From: Cohnella sp. WQ 127256
GTDB lineage: Bacteria; Bacillota; Bacilli; Paenibacillales; Paenibacillaceae
Direction of reading: 5' to 3'
DNA length: 64,000 nucleotides
Assembly (NCBI RefSeq): GCF_024519285.1
Contig: NZ_JAMZCY010000006.1
Coordinates: forward strand, 248,001-312,000
A program made the translations under genes and the position numbers. Shown here piece after piece: positions 17,378 to 27,314 of the stretch. Numbering within the stretch: the stretch's first letter is position 1; each line of letters opens with the position of its first letter. Under the pieces are notes generated by a model, which saw only the letters and a list, made by a program, of their open reading frames with translations, searched no databases and was not told the origin of the DNA.

Positions 17378-18297
17378 ATCTGGATAAGAACAGCAATGCA
17401 GGTCAAGATGAGCCGCTAATCGAATGGGATGCTGGGTCAAGCTTGGAAGGGGAAACAAGCTCTAGCAAACTATTCATACGTCGATTTAAGAAGCATAAGC
17501 TGGCTGTTATAGGGATTTTCGTTATAAGTATTCTTGCGCTATGTGCACTATTCGCGCCTTGGCTTGTACCGTACAACCCGAATACAATTACGGATAGCTT
17601 TAGTTCTGCTCCATCCTCGCAGCATCTATTAGGTACGGATCAGATCGGCAGGGATCAGCTATCTCGCTTGATCTATGCGGCAAGGATTTCCTTGTCTGTT
17701 GGGATTGGAGCGATACTCATTTCAGCGGTTATCGGGACCATTCTGGGGCTCGTGTCCGGTTATTATGGAGGCTGGATAGATAGCATTATCATGCGTGTCA
17801 CCGATGTATTCATGTCGTTTCCGTACATTATGCTTATCCTTGTCGTCGCTAGTATTGTCGGTCCCGGATTAACGAACATTATTCTGATATTAGGCTTTCT
17901 GGGCTGGCCAAGCGTAGCTCGGCTGGTGCGGGGGAACGTTCTGTCCATTAAGGAAACGGATTATGTGAAGGCTAGCGTTGTTCTGGGCTTTAGGACGCCG
18001 AGAATACTGTTCATGCACATTCTGCCGAACACAATAGCGCCGATCTTGATCTATGCGACCTCGGGGGTTGCAGGAGCGATTCTGGATGAAGCTGCACTAA
18101 GCTTTCTCGGTCTAGGCGTGCAGCCACCTACCCCAAGCTGGGGCAATATGTTGGCAAGCGCTCAGTCTCTCACTGTACTTACCTCGCAGCCATGGCTATG
18201 GGTTCCACCAGGCGTTATGATTATCCTATGTGTCTTATCCATCAATTTTATCGGTGATGCGCTGCGTGATGCGCTGGATCCTAAAAATAAAAAATAA
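17374..18297 (+). CDS. Peptide ABC transporter permease (DppC/OppC type)
   Basis: 307 aa. A cytoplasmic N-terminal tail (about 40 aa), then membrane segments; LGTDQIGRDQLSRLIYAARISL and DYVKASVVLGFRTPRILFMHILPN (coupling loop) are diagnostic of DppC. Last gene of the operon, followed by a terminator at 18310. Confidence 0.93.
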   Translation: MNLDKNSNAGQDEPLIEWDAGSSLEGETSSSKLFIRRFKKHKLAVIGIFVISILALCALFAPWLVPYNPNTITDSFSSAPSSQHLLGTDQIGRDQLSRLIYAARISLSVGIGAILISAVIGTILGLVSGYYGGWIDSIIMRVTDVFMSFPYIMLILVVASIVGPGLTNIILILGFLGWPSVARLVRGNVLSIKETDYVKASVVLGFRTPRILFMHILPNTIAPILIYATSGVAGAILDEAALSFLGLGVQPPTPSWGNMLASAQSLTVLTSQPWLWVPPGVMIILCVLSINFIGDALRDALDPKNKK

Positions 18298-18309
18298 ATC
18301 GTGTACGTT

Positions 18310-18342
18310 AAAGCCCTGCTCAAATCTAGAGCGGGGCTTTTT
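18310..18342 (+). terminator. Terminator of the peptide importer operon
   Basis: AAAGCCCTGCTC pairs with GAGCGGGGCTTT (one G-T pair), 7-nt loop, then T-run TTTTT. Confidence 0.9.
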
Positions 18343-18391
18343 GTGGTAGGCTTTAATGAGAAGTAGGTAAAGGTAAGGGGAGAGGATTCCA

Positions 18392-18784
18392 GTGCGAGCC
18401 AGAGTACCCTATTTGATAGCAGTGATTATCTCAGTCATTTTGGGAATGAGTTCAAGAGTTTATGCTGATCATCTACCCGACCTTGTTGCCAATCATTTTG
18501 GTGATGCATTATGGGCTAGTATGATTTATATTGGCGTTCGCTTGTTGTTTGTTAATCGGAGTTTTTTCTGGGCTGCTGGGGTCAGTTTGATATTTTGCTA
18601 TGGGATTGAATTCAGCCAGCTGTACCAGGCAGATTGGATCAATGGGATTAGAAATACTTTTCTAGGCGGATTAGTGCTAGGGAAGGGTTTTGTGATGGTC
18701 GATCTAATCAGGTATTTAGTTGGGATTGCGGCTTCGCTAGGGTTAGATCTATTGAATCGTAAATATAGTGATCAGCGGATGTGA
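18392..18784 (+). CDS. DUF2809 membrane protein
   Basis: A 130-aa protein with four hydrophobic segments. The pattern (LGMSSRVYADHLPDLVANHFGDALWA, GIEFSQLYQ, IRNTFLG) matches DUF2809, a small membrane family of unknown function. GTG start at 18392 behind AGGGGAGAGG. Monocistronic, between two terminators. Confidence 0.8.
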   Translation: MRARVPYLIAVIISVILGMSSRVYADHLPDLVANHFGDALWASMIYIGVRLLFVNRSFFWAAGVSLIFCYGIEFSQLYQADWINGIRNTFLGGLVLGKGFVMVDLIRYLVGIAASLGLDLLNRKYSDQRM

Positions 18785-18861
18785 CGCTTGGTCTGCAACA
18801 TTCAGAATGGGTTTAGAATCTTCCTTATACTAGAGGGAGCTAAAGTACGAGCGAGAAAAAT

Positions 18862-18894
18862 GCCTGTTGAGACTCGACTCTCAGCAGGCTTTTC
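18862..18894 (+). terminator. Rho-independent terminator after DUF2809 gene
   Basis: GCCTGTTGAGA pairs with TCTCAGCAGGC (one G-T), 6-nt loop, then TTTTCT. Confidence 0.85.
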
Positions 18895-18954
18895 TATCGT
18901 GTAACATTGATTAGTTCTGCTATAATTCGAATAATGAATGGAAGGATATAGGGG

Positions 18955-21900
18955 ATGTCGAGGAGCCTGATGATGGATAAGCGAAGGAGAAGAGTAAGTT
19001 TAATCATGATGGCTGTTTTGCTGTTGACTGTCCTCATGTTTATTCTGTCGGAATCCGCTTCTAAAGATAGGGTACGTGCAAATCATGGCGTCATTGACCT
19101 TAGGGATTGGGATTTTGGAAGCGAAGGCACCGTGCGCTTGGATGGGGAATGGGAGTTTTATCGGAATCAGCTACTTACTCCCGATGATTTCGCAACTGCG
19201 AGTGTAGGGCTTTCCGCGGATGCTCCTTCGGAGGCCGGTAAGGAAATCGCCAAGGATATCGTTCAGGTTCCCGGGAGCTGGAACGGATATTTGTTTAGCG
19301 GGAATCCCGATAAAGGGATTGGTTATGGGACATATCGATTGAATATAGAGCTACCGACGCAATCCGATGGGATTTATGGAGTGAAAACTTCGAATATTCG
19401 GATGTCCAATCGAATTTATATGAACGGTCTGGAGATTGGTTCTAGTGGTGTACCTGCTGCTCTTCAATCTGAAAGTGTGCAGGATAACGTGCCTTTCGTT
19501 GGGTTTACTCCCGTGAAGGGCAATTCGGTTGAATTGATCGTGCAAGTCGCTAATTACAGCTATTCTACGGGAGGTATTATTTATTCGATAGCGTTCGGGG
19601 ACCAGAAGTCGGTATTAAACAGTCGGGAGCTAGCATTATTTACGGACTCGCTGTCGGTGGCGGGTTTATTAATTCCGGGAATATTCGGTTTACTGCTCTA
19701 TACATTGCGGAAGCAAGAGAAGGGCTTGCTCTTCCTGGGATTATTCTGCTTTGCGTGCTTGATGTTTATGCTGGTGCAAGGGGAGAAGCTAATCACACTA
19801 ATAATACCCGGAATTCCCTATTGGCTAATGCTTAAGATTCAGCCTGTTTCTTCGACGCTAGTCTACTATTTTCTGGTGCGCTCGGTGGCAGAAACAAATC
19901 CGGGAGTTGTTCATAAGTATATTGTACGATTGTTGACGTGGTGTACAGGGGGATTTATTTTCCTTGCTATAGTCATGCCTTCATTATTTATTTCAAAATG
20001 GGAAGTATTGATTCTCATCAATGGATTGGTGGTAGTTGGCTATTCCATTTATTTGATGCTTAAAGGGAAGCGTTTTGATTCTATTACGGATCTCTATTGG
20101 TTATTGAGTGCACAAAGTATTTTTATGATGATCATCATTTATTTGTTGTATGTATTCGGAATTTGGTCAGGGCTTCACCTCATCACTTATGAGATGATTA
20201 TTTTCTTCATCACTCAATCTGCATTATTCGCTAATCGGTTCACCTCGTCGGCGAAGGATGTAGAGAAGCTATCCGAAAAGCTCTTGACGCTGGATGGGCT
20301 AAAGAACGAGTTCATGGCCAATACCTCTCACGAGCTACGGACGCCACTACACGGTATGATTAACATCGCTGAATCCATGCTTGAAGGCGCAGTTGGCCCG
20401 CTCAATAATGATAAACAAGCTCAGCATCTCTCGATGATCATCACCACGGGTAAGCAATTGACGGTGATCATTAACGATATTCTTGAATTTGCCGAGCTAC
20501 GTAATGGCATACCAAAGCTAGAAAAGCGGGCTGTTTATATTCAACCGGTTGTCCATGCAGTCGCCGAGGTCATGGAGCACCTGCTGATCGATAAGAAGGT
20601 CCGCCTTGTACAGCGGCTACCTGCGACCCTCCCTTTGCTGAACGCGGATGAGGATCGTTTACGGCAGATCCTCTATAATTTGCTCGGGAACGCGATTAAG
20701 GCGACATTTCATGGAGAAATCGTAATCTCGGCGAAGGAGCAGGATGGCTTTGTGACGGTAGAAGTAGCAGATACAGGTATTGGAATGTCTGCTGAACGTC
20801 TGTCTGCAATATTCCAATCTCGTAATGGGAAGACATCAGGTCGCGTCTTCAATAGTTCTGGGCTTGGGCTGCGCATCACGAAACAATTGGTTGAACTAGG
20901 CGGTGGGGCGATCTGGGCCGAATCGGTCGAAGGTCGAGGGACATCGTTCTTCTTCACGGTACCGTGTGCTGAAGGGGCTGAAGCATCTATTCCATTAGGT
21001 ATACAGGAAATAGCAGCAGCATACTTACCAGAAGGGTCAATTCCCCTTAAGAAATCAAGACCACCAGAAGGGCATGTCGAGTTGGAATTCCGGGTGCTAA
21101 TCGTGGATGATGACCCAGTGAATCTTCAGGTGCTTCTTCATTTGTTGTCTATGGAAAGATGCGAGGTCGTTGCAGTTAGCAGTGCAGTCGAAGCTCTGAC
21201 GGAAGTTATGGCCCAAGGGTTGAGCTACGATCTAGTCATCACGGATTGGATGATGCCGAACATGTCGGGAATTGAGCTGTGTAGAAGGATTAGGGAGAGG
21301 TTTATGCTCTCTGAGCTTCCGGTTCTACTGTTAACAGCAAAGAGCAAGCCTGAAGATATTCAAATTGGGTTTGAAGCGGGAGCTAACGACTATATTAGCA
21401 AGCCTGTCGATGCAGGTGAACTGCGAGCACGAGTCAGGACTTTACTGGAATTAAGGCGATCCGTTAAGCTGGCGGTGCAGTCAGAAATGGCATTTTTGCA
21501 AGCGCAGATTAAACCCCATTTTCTATACAATGCCTTGAATACCATTATTGCGGTCTGTCCGGTAGATCCTTATAAAGCTATGGATTTGCTCATTGAGCTA
21601 AGTCAGTTTTTGCGAAGCAGCTTCGACTTCCATAACCGGGACAAGCTGACGACGATCGGAAGAGAGCTGGAGCTGGTTAAATCCTACTTAACGTTGGAGA
21701 AAGCCAGATTCGAAGAACGTCTGCACATAGAATTCGAAGTCAACTGCGATCTGTGGGTGCGTATCCCTCCTTTGACAATTCAACCGATTATCGAGAATGC
21801 AGTTAATCATGGGGTGATGAAGAAGGAAGACGGGGGTACGGTAAAGCTAAGCATTGCAGAAGAAGATGGTCGTATCGTAGTGAGGGTTGAAGATGATGGT

Positions 21901-22134
21901 GTTGGGTTCTCGGATCAGAGACTGATCGAGGTGTTATCGGACAAAGGAACGGGAAGAGTGGGGTTGAGCAATATTCATCGACGGTTATTAAACCTCTACG
22001 GCAGCGGATTGGTTATAGGCAATAGGTTAGAGCAAGGAGCCACGGTTAGCTTCAAGGTGCCTGTAGACTCTTCTAAGCCAGTGGCAGACGCCTATACAAT
22101 GGAGAGTGATTCAGATGAGAGCGATACTTATTGA
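18955..22134 (+). CDS. Hybrid sensor: 7TM-DISM, HisKA kinase, receiver and LytS-type kinase
   Basis: 1059 aa with two kinase modules. Order: membrane anchor (about 14-31); extracytoplasmic jelly-roll sensor (about 40-210) like 7TMR-DISMED2; seven-helix membrane domain (about 220-420); HisKA with H459 (NTSHELRTPLHG); HATPase (N-box LLGNAIKA, DTGIGM, GLGLRI); receiver with D764 (VITDWMMP) and K in ISKPVDA; then a second, LytS-type kinase with H855 (IKPHFLYNALN) and its own HATPase (NAVNHG, DDGVGFSD). It can receive and pass phosphate by two routes. Its 3' end overlaps the next gene, a response regulator, which is the likely partner. The signal is unknown, possibly a carbohydrate bound by the jelly-roll domain. 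Confidence 0.9.
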   Translation: MSRSLMMDKRRRRVSLIMMAVLLLTVLMFILSESASKDRVRANHGVIDLRDWDFGSEGTVRLDGEWEFYRNQLLTPDDFATASVGLSADAPSEAGKEIAKDIVQVPGSWNGYLFSGNPDKGIGYGTYRLNIELPTQSDGIYGVKTSNIRMSNRIYMNGLEIGSSGVPAALQSESVQDNVPFVGFTPVKGNSVELIVQVANYSYSTGGIIYSIAFGDQKSVLNSRELALFTDSLSVAGLLIPGIFGLLLYTLRKQEKGLLFLGLFCFACLMFMLVQGEKLITLIIPGIPYWLMLKIQPVSSTLVYYFLVRSVAETNPGVVHKYIVRLLTWCTGGFIFLAIVMPSLFISKWEVLILINGLVVVGYSIYLMLKGKRFDSITDLYWLLSAQSIFMMIIIYLLYVFGIWSGLHLITYEMIIFFITQSALFANRFTSSAKDVEKLSEKLLTLDGLKNEFMANTSHELRTPLHGMINIAESMLEGAVGPLNNDKQAQHLSMIITTGKQLTVIINDILEFAELRNGIPKLEKRAVYIQPVVHAVAEVMEHLLIDKKVRLVQRLPATLPLLNADEDRLRQILYNLLGNAIKATFHGEIVISAKEQDGFVTVEVADTGIGMSAERLSAIFQSRNGKTSGRVFNSSGLGLRITKQLVELGGGAIWAESVEGRGTSFFFTVPCAEGAEASIPLGIQEIAAAYLPEGSIPLKKSRPPEGHVELEFRVLIVDDDPVNLQVLLHLLSMERCEVVAVSSAVEALTEVMAQGLSYDLVITDWMMPNMSGIELCRRIRERFMLSELPVLLLTAKSKPEDIQIGFEAGANDYISKPVDAGELRARVRTLLELRRSVKLAVQSEMAFLQAQIKPHFLYNALNTIIAVCPVDPYKAMDLLIELSQFLRSSFDFHNRDKLTTIGRELELVKSYLTLEKARFEERLHIEFEVNCDLWVRIPPLTIQPIIENAVNHGVMKKEDGGTVKLSIAEEDGRIVVRVEDDGVGFSDQRLIEVLSDKGTGRVGLSNIHRRLLNLYGSGLVIGNRLEQGATVSFKVPVDSSKPVADAYTMESDSDESDTY

Positions 22135-23272
22135 TGATGAGAAGCCGGCATTAGCGCAAATCGAATGGCTGGTCGAACGAGATGGTCGGTTGGGGATAGC
22201 GGCGAAGTTCACATCCGCGAGGGAAGGGATCAAGTATCTGGAGACGCAGAAGGTAGATATCGTATTTCTGGACATCGAGATGCCCGGAGTGAATGGCCTA
22301 GAAGCGGCAGAGTATATTCAACAGATTGATCCGGAAATCTGCATTGTTTATATTACCGCGTACTCCGAGTATGCGATTGAAGCGTTCGACCTGAATGCGC
22401 TAGATTACTTACTCAAGCCTGTTCATCCTGAACGATTTAAGAAGACGATAACGCGAATTCTAGATCATACGAGCAGGATTCGTGTAGAGACGGAAGCTCC
22501 TATGCGACAGCCTCGTCTAACCACCTTCAAGCGCTTAGCGATTCACGATGAAGTAACGTCGAATACTTCCCTGAAGCAGTTGCGGGCATTACGTACGCTT
22601 AAAGCACAGGAGCTGTTCGCCTATCTTATCCATAACAAAGACAAGTGGATCCCTAAGGATCAACTGTTAGAGACGCTGTGGCCAGGTGGAGTTTATGAGA
22701 AGATCATGGCGCTCCTGCACACTTCTATTTATCAGATCCGCAAGCTGCTTAAGGAGTGGAACGTAAAGGTCGCCATTGAGTTCGCATTAGACAGCTATCG
22801 GTTAACGGGGGGCAACCTAATCGTGGACAGAGAGCTGTTCGAGCGCGAAACGGTTGTCATAACGGTTGAGTCGGAAGTGCAGAGAGAGGTGGCATTGCGA
22901 ACGCTAGGCGTATACACGGGGGACTATTTGGAGGAGCATGATTATGAATGGGCCCAGCCTCGAAGAGATGAGCTCAGACGGAGGTATACAAGACTAACGC
23001 GACAAGTCGCAAAATATGAAGCGGGGACGGGTCGAGAAGCGGATGCTATCAATCGGTTAATTGCTCTTCAGCAGCAAGAGCCGTACTCTGACGAGATCTG
23101 CCTTCTAATATTGAGGATTCATGAACAGATGGAGGATTTCGATGCGCTCTTCGCCTACTATGAACAATTCGTGAGCTTGCTGCGTGATGATCTTAACGAT
23201 GAACCGGGTCTATCGACGAAGCGCTACATCGAGGAAATGGTAGATCAACGCAATAGCCGGAAATCCCTATAA
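22115..23272 (+). CDS. Response regulator with winged helix and BTAD domain
   Basis: 385 aa. Receiver (residues 1-120; D53 in FLDIEMPG, K in LLKPVHP), then an OmpR/SARP-type winged helix (about 150-240; LKAQELFAYLIHN, KDQLLETLWPG, LLHTSIYQIRKLLKE) and a bacterial transcriptional activation domain (about 250-375; YTGDYLEEHDYEWA, RYTRLTRQVAKY). Such REC-wHTH-BTAD proteins act as transcription activators. ATG 22115 preferred: GGAG lies 10 nt before it, against 1 nt for GTG 22106. It overlaps the hybrid kinase gene by 20 bp, so the two are a cognate pair. Confidence 0.88.
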   Translation: MRAILIDDEKPALAQIEWLVERDGRLGIAAKFTSAREGIKYLETQKVDIVFLDIEMPGVNGLEAAEYIQQIDPEICIVYITAYSEYAIEAFDLNALDYLLKPVHPERFKKTITRILDHTSRIRVETEAPMRQPRLTTFKRLAIHDEVTSNTSLKQLRALRTLKAQELFAYLIHNKDKWIPKDQLLETLWPGGVYEKIMALLHTSIYQIRKLLKEWNVKVAIEFALDSYRLTGGNLIVDRELFERETVVITVESEVQREVALRTLGVYTGDYLEEHDYEWAQPRRDELRRRYTRLTRQVAKYEAGTGREADAINRLIALQQQEPYSDEICLLILRIHEQMEDFDALFAYYEQFVSLLRDDLNDEPGLSTKRYIEEMVDQRNSRKSL

Positions 23273-23283
23273 GGGATCCGGCT
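23254..23283. other. Hairpin overlapping the 3' end of the BTAD regulator gene
   Basis: AGCCGG-A-AATCCCT and AGGGAT-CCGGCT form a compact dyad enclosing the TAA stop. No T-run follows at once (TAGTCACGGTTTTA), so it is a weak terminator or an mRNA 3' stabiliser. Confidence 0.4.
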
Positions 23284-23328
23284 TAGTCACGGTTTTATCT
23301 TGTATATATCGTCTCCTATTTTTTATCC

Positions 23329-24084
23329 CTAAACCTCAATATCCAGAATGACAGGACAATGATCGCTCCCCCTAATGTCGCAGTCAATCATCGCATCGAC
23401 GATTGCGGGTGCTAATTTCTCGGAGGCAAGAAAATAGTCAATTCTCCATCCGACATTACGCTCTCTCACACCGGGCATGTTAGACCACCAGGAAAAGACG
23501 TCCGTCCGCTCGGGGTAAAGGTGCCGGAAAGTGTCAATGAATCCAGCGTCCAGTAATCGAGTCATTTTCTCTCTCTCTTCTTCAGTAAAGCCGGAGTTTC
23601 CGCGATTCGCTTTCGCATTCTTGATGTCGATCTCTTGATGGGCCACGTTAAGGTCGCCGCATACGATCACGGGCTTAAGCTTGTCCAGCTCCTGAAGATA
23701 TCCGCGGAACCGATCCTCCCACTCCAACCGATACTCTAGCCTAGACAGGTCTCTTTTCGCATTAGGGGTATATACAGTCACCAAATAGAAGCTTTCGAAT
23801 TCAAGCGTAAGGATTCTCCCCTCGGGCTCTTCATTTTCCTCCATACCATACCTCACTGATAGGGGCTTCATTCTCGTGATGACCGCTGTGCCAGAATAGC
23901 CTTTCTTCACGGCATAATTCCAGTATTGCGCATACTCTTCACCGTACTCGAGGCAAATTTGCCCCTCTTGAAGCTTAGTCTCCTGAACACAGAAAATATC
24001 AGCGTTGATCTGCTTGAAATAATCGTTAAATCCCTTATTCACACAGGCCCGCAGGCCATTCACATTCCAGGATACCAGTCTCAT
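23329..24084 (-). CDS. exoA: Exodeoxyribonuclease III
   Basis: 251 aa, the usual length of ExoA/XthA. Motifs: SWNVNGLRA, CVQETKL (metal-binding E), DLNVAHQEID (catalytic D and N), WWSNMPG and the C-terminal GSDHCPV (D-H). It cleaves DNA 5' of abasic sites and trims 3' ends in base-excision repair. Monocistronic, divergent from the glutamate racemase gene. Confidence 0.95.
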   Translation of the reverse strand: MRLVSWNVNGLRACVNKGFNDYFKQINADIFCVQETKLQEGQICLEYGEEYAQYWNYAVKKGYSGTAVITRMKPLSVRYGMEENEEPEGRILTLEFESFYLVTVYTPNAKRDLSRLEYRLEWEDRFRGYLQELDKLKPVIVCGDLNVAHQEIDIKNAKANRGNSGFTEEEREKMTRLLDAGFIDTFRHLYPERTDVFSWWSNMPGVRERNVGWRIDYFLASEKLAPAIVDAMIDCDIRGSDHCPVILDIEV

Positions 24085-24334
24085 CTTGATCTATCTCCTT
24101 ACGCATTCATTTATATTTCACTACTCACAATGTAACACATACCACCAGTCATTCTACAGGCAGATAGCCTTATTGTTTTTTGGCAAAAAACTGCTATCCT
24201 TAAAGAGGGTTCTGAGTGCAAAATTGTGATCAGTTTAATATTCCATTTATGGGATAGACTTACATTGCGGTAAGTGCCCGGGAAGCGATATGCTAGGAAT
24301 ATCTTTTACTACATTTAATAGGAATAGATGACAT

Positions 24335-25111
24335 ATGACAATTGGTTTTTTTGACTCGGGAATTGGTGGTCTTACTGTGCTAGAAGAATCGCTGCGGCGG
24401 CTTCCTGCACAGGATTACCTCTATATGGCGGATACGCTTCACGTCCCCTATGGAACTAAACCGCAAGAAGATGTGAAATCCTATATTCTAGAAACCGTCG
24501 AAATGATGATGGCAGAAGGCCTCGAAGCATTGGTCGTGGCGTGTAATACAGCGACTAGTATTGCGGTGTCTGAGCTTCGGGAACGCTATGCGCTTCCGAT
24601 CGTTGGGATGGAGCCAGCCGTTAAGCCGGCTGTAGAGATGAACCGTGCAACCGGGAAAAGGGTGCTTGTGTTCGCTACGCCTCTAACCCTGCAAATGCCG
24701 AAGTATTATGCACTCGTCTCTCGTGTGGATGATGGAGGGATCGTGGATTCGCTGCCTCTGCCGGAGCTTGTCCATTATTGTGAAGACTTGCAGTTTGATG
24801 AACGCATTATGAGTGATTACTTCCGTGATAAGCTGTCAGGCTATAATCTCAATGAATATGGTATCGTCGTGTTGGGTTGCACGCATTATCCATTTTACAC
24901 GAACATTCTACGCCAAATATTGCCTTCGCACATTCAGATCGTTAACGGCAATGCCGGAACGATTCGTAGGCTGTCTGCTTTGCTTAGTCGTTATGGTGTT
25001 GCAGGGGGCAGAGGGAGTGGCAAGGTGAAATTCATGTGCTCTAGTGGTGATCCTGCCTATATTGATAAGATGCGTAAGGCATTGGACTTTCTTTACGAGA
25101 GTAATTCCTAA
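24335..25111 (+). CDS. racE: Glutamate racemase
   Basis: 258 aa. Interconverts L- and D-glutamate for peptidoglycan. Shows FFDSGIGGLTVL, VPYGTK, and the two catalytic cysteines in VACNTAT and LGCTHYPF. Slightly shorter than many RacE/MurI (about 265-270) but all motifs are present. Cytoplasmic. Ends in a terminator at 25115. Confidence 0.93.
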   Translation: MTIGFFDSGIGGLTVLEESLRRLPAQDYLYMADTLHVPYGTKPQEDVKSYILETVEMMMAEGLEALVVACNTATSIAVSELRERYALPIVGMEPAVKPAVEMNRATGKRVLVFATPLTLQMPKYYALVSRVDDGGIVDSLPLPELVHYCEDLQFDERIMSDYFRDKLSGYNLNEYGIVVLGCTHYPFYTNILRQILPSHIQIVNGNAGTIRRLSALLSRYGVAGGRGSGKVKFMCSSGDPAYIDKMRKALDFLYESNS

Positions 25112-25114
25112 TTT

Positions 25115-25163
25115 GAAAGGCCGCGAATCTCCTTCTCTGGAGTTTTCACGGCCTTTCGGTGTT
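25115..25163 (+). terminator. Terminator after glutamate racemase gene
   Basis: GAAAGGCCG pairs with CGGCCTTTC, inner CTCC/GGAG stem. The tail is poor in T (GGTGTTCTTAT), so efficiency is uncertain. Confidence 0.65.
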
Positions 25164-25189
25164 CTTATCGCAGCTCACATTTTGGATCG

Positions 25190-27274
25190 TTAGGCGGTAT
25201 GTACGCCAGCCAAGTAACGGGATTCTAGCTGGTCCGAGGGCATGGGGCGAGCAGTTAAGTAGCCTTGAATGATATCGCAATTCATATGACGAAGATAATC
25301 TAACTGCTCAGGTGTCTCAACACCCTCCGCAATAACCTTAATATCCATGCCATGGGCCATTTCGATGATCGCTTTTGTAATGACGGCGCTCTTCGTATCG
25401 GTTGTCAGCTCTTGAACAAAGCTTTTGTCTATCTTGAGGATATCAATGGGGAACTGCTTGATATAGCCAAGGGCAGAGTAACCTTTGCCGAAATCGTCTA
25501 TCGCGATTTGGAAGCCAATCGATTTTAATTTATGTAGGACAGGCAACACGGATTCAATATCATTCATGCTGCTGCTTTCCGTGATCTCGAACATAATTTG
25601 CTGAGGTTTACATGAAGTGCTGTTTACAATTTCACTAATGGATGAAGCGAGGTCCGGTGTCATAAACTGCCTAGCGGATAAATTAACTGCGATTGGCGGC
25701 ACGGTATAGCCATTGGACAACCAAGTATTGATCTGGGTGCAAACCTCTTTCAATACCCATTTGCCAATATCCATAATGATCCCTGTATCTTCCGCAATAG
25801 GAATGAATTCTCCTGGCGACACCTGACCTAACGTTGGATGATTCCAACGGATGAGCGCCTCCATTCCCTCCATGAAACCCGTCTTTGCATTCACCTGAGG
25901 TTGATAGTAAAGCTGGAACTGATCCTTGGGGATAGCCCATCTTAACTCGTTCTCCAAATCTAGCTTGCGCATAAAGGTATTAATAATACCAGAGTTGAAC
26001 AATTGGTATCCACCGTTTTGGATTTTTGCTTCGTACATGGCGAGATCAGCATGCTTAACTAAAGTTTCGAAATCGCTGCCATGCGTGGGATATATGGATA
26101 TTCCGATGCTGGCGTTGAGGTATAGCTCATTTTCCCCAACTAAAAAAGGTTTCTTAATGTGGGAAATGAGTTGATCCGCGATGGACATCGCTACCTCGGG
26201 TTCATGCCGATCTTGCAGGATGACAATAAATTCGTCTCCGCCTAATCGAGAGACGATATCGTTCTCGGACAAGACAGAGCTTAAACGCCCTGCAACCTGT
26301 TGAAGAAGCTTGTCCCCAATGTTATGTCCTAAGGAATCGTTAACATTCTTAAATCGATCCAGATCGATAAAGAAAACAGCGAGCTTGTGATTTTGTCGGG
26401 CAGCTCTCGTTGTTGCCTCATCCACTAGCTCTTTTAACAAAGTACGGTTAGGCAAACCCGTCAAGGTGTCATAGTGGGCTAAATGCTTTAGATGCTCTTC
26501 GGACTGCTTACGCTCTGTAATATCGGTGAACATACCTAAGTAGTTCGTGATATGACCTTCATCATCTCGCAAGGTCGATATGGATAGCCATTCGGCGTAA
26601 AGCTCTCCGTTTTTCCTTTTGTTCCAGATTTCCCCTTGCCAGAAGCCGATGGTATGTATTCTTTCCCACATCTTAATATAGAAATGTTTGCTCTGAATGC
26701 CGGAATGCAACAAACGAGGCGTATGTCCGATCGCTTCTTCCTCTGTATATCCCGTCATCGTTGTAAAGGCACGGTTAACGGAAAGGATCTGGAGCTGCTT
26801 ATCTGTAATCATGATTCCTTCGCTGGCATTGCTAAACACCTGTGCGTGAAGCCTAAGCTTAGAGAGGGTGAGCTTACGCTTGGTCGAGTCAGAGAACATG
26901 GCCACAAAATGGGTCACGTCTCCGTTCTCATCCTTGACCGAGCTGATGGAGAGCCATTCGGGAAAAATCTCTCCATCCTTTCTACGGTTCCAAATCTCCC
27001 CTTGCCATCGACCATCCTTGTGGATGGATGCCCACATGCTTACGTAAAATCCAGGATCCTGCATATTTGATTTCAGAATGCTCGGTGTAAACCCAATGAC
27101 CTCGGATTCTTCGAATCCAGTTATATCCGTAAAAGCTGGGTTTACGCTCACGATCTTGGAGTAACAATCCGTAATCATAATGGCTTCTTGCGAATCGTGG
27201 AGTATTCTGGCATAAGGTAAAGCCAGATCTTCCGATGTTTGCATATGCTTAAGGGAATCTGGTTGTCGATTCAT
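25190..27274 (-). CDS. PAS-PAS-GGDEF-EAL c-di-GMP turnover protein
   Basis: 694 aa, soluble. Two PAS/PAC sensor domains (about 18-135 and 140-257, similar to each other), GGDEF domain with intact GGDEF (345-349) and EAL domain with intact EALIRW (472-477), ITESS, IDDFGKGYSAL and AEGVET. Both diguanylate cyclase and phosphodiesterase activity look possible. The RxxD inhibitory site before GGDEF is replaced (SEND), so product feedback is probably absent. It lies 40 bp behind a STAS protein gene in the same direction, likely one operon controlled at 27630-27690. Confidence 0.92.
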   Translation of the reverse strand: MNRQPDSLKHMQTSEDLALPYARILHDSQEAIMITDCYSKIVSVNPAFTDITGFEESEVIGFTPSILKSNMQDPGFYVSMWASIHKDGRWQGEIWNRRKDGEIFPEWLSISSVKDENGDVTHFVAMFSDSTKRKLTLSKLRLHAQVFSNASEGIMITDKQLQILSVNRAFTTMTGYTEEEAIGHTPRLLHSGIQSKHFYIKMWERIHTIGFWQGEIWNKRKNGELYAEWLSISTLRDDEGHITNYLGMFTDITERKQSEEHLKHLAHYDTLTGLPNRTLLKELVDEATTRAARQNHKLAVFFIDLDRFKNVNDSLGHNIGDKLLQQVAGRLSSVLSENDIVSRLGGDEFIVILQDRHEPEVAMSIADQLISHIKKPFLVGENELYLNASIGISIYPTHGSDFETLVKHADLAMYEAKIQNGGYQLFNSGIINTFMRKLDLENELRWAIPKDQFQLYYQPQVNAKTGFMEGMEALIRWNHPTLGQVSPGEFIPIAEDTGIIMDIGKWVLKEVCTQINTWLSNGYTVPPIAVNLSARQFMTPDLASSISEIVNSTSCKPQQIMFEITESSSMNDIESVLPVLHKLKSIGFQIAIDDFGKGYSALGYIKQFPIDILKIDKSFVQELTTDTKSAVITKAIIEMAHGMDIKVIAEGVETPEQLDYLRHMNCDIIQGYLTARPMPSDQLESRYLAGVHTA

Positions 27275-27314
27275 GTAAGAACCCCTCTCAGTTACTTGAA
27301 CGTTTCGTCCTTTG

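Noticed and set aside
23254..23283. Efficient terminator after the BTAD regulator gene
   Set aside because: The dyad is good but no T-run follows directly; kept only as a hairpin.
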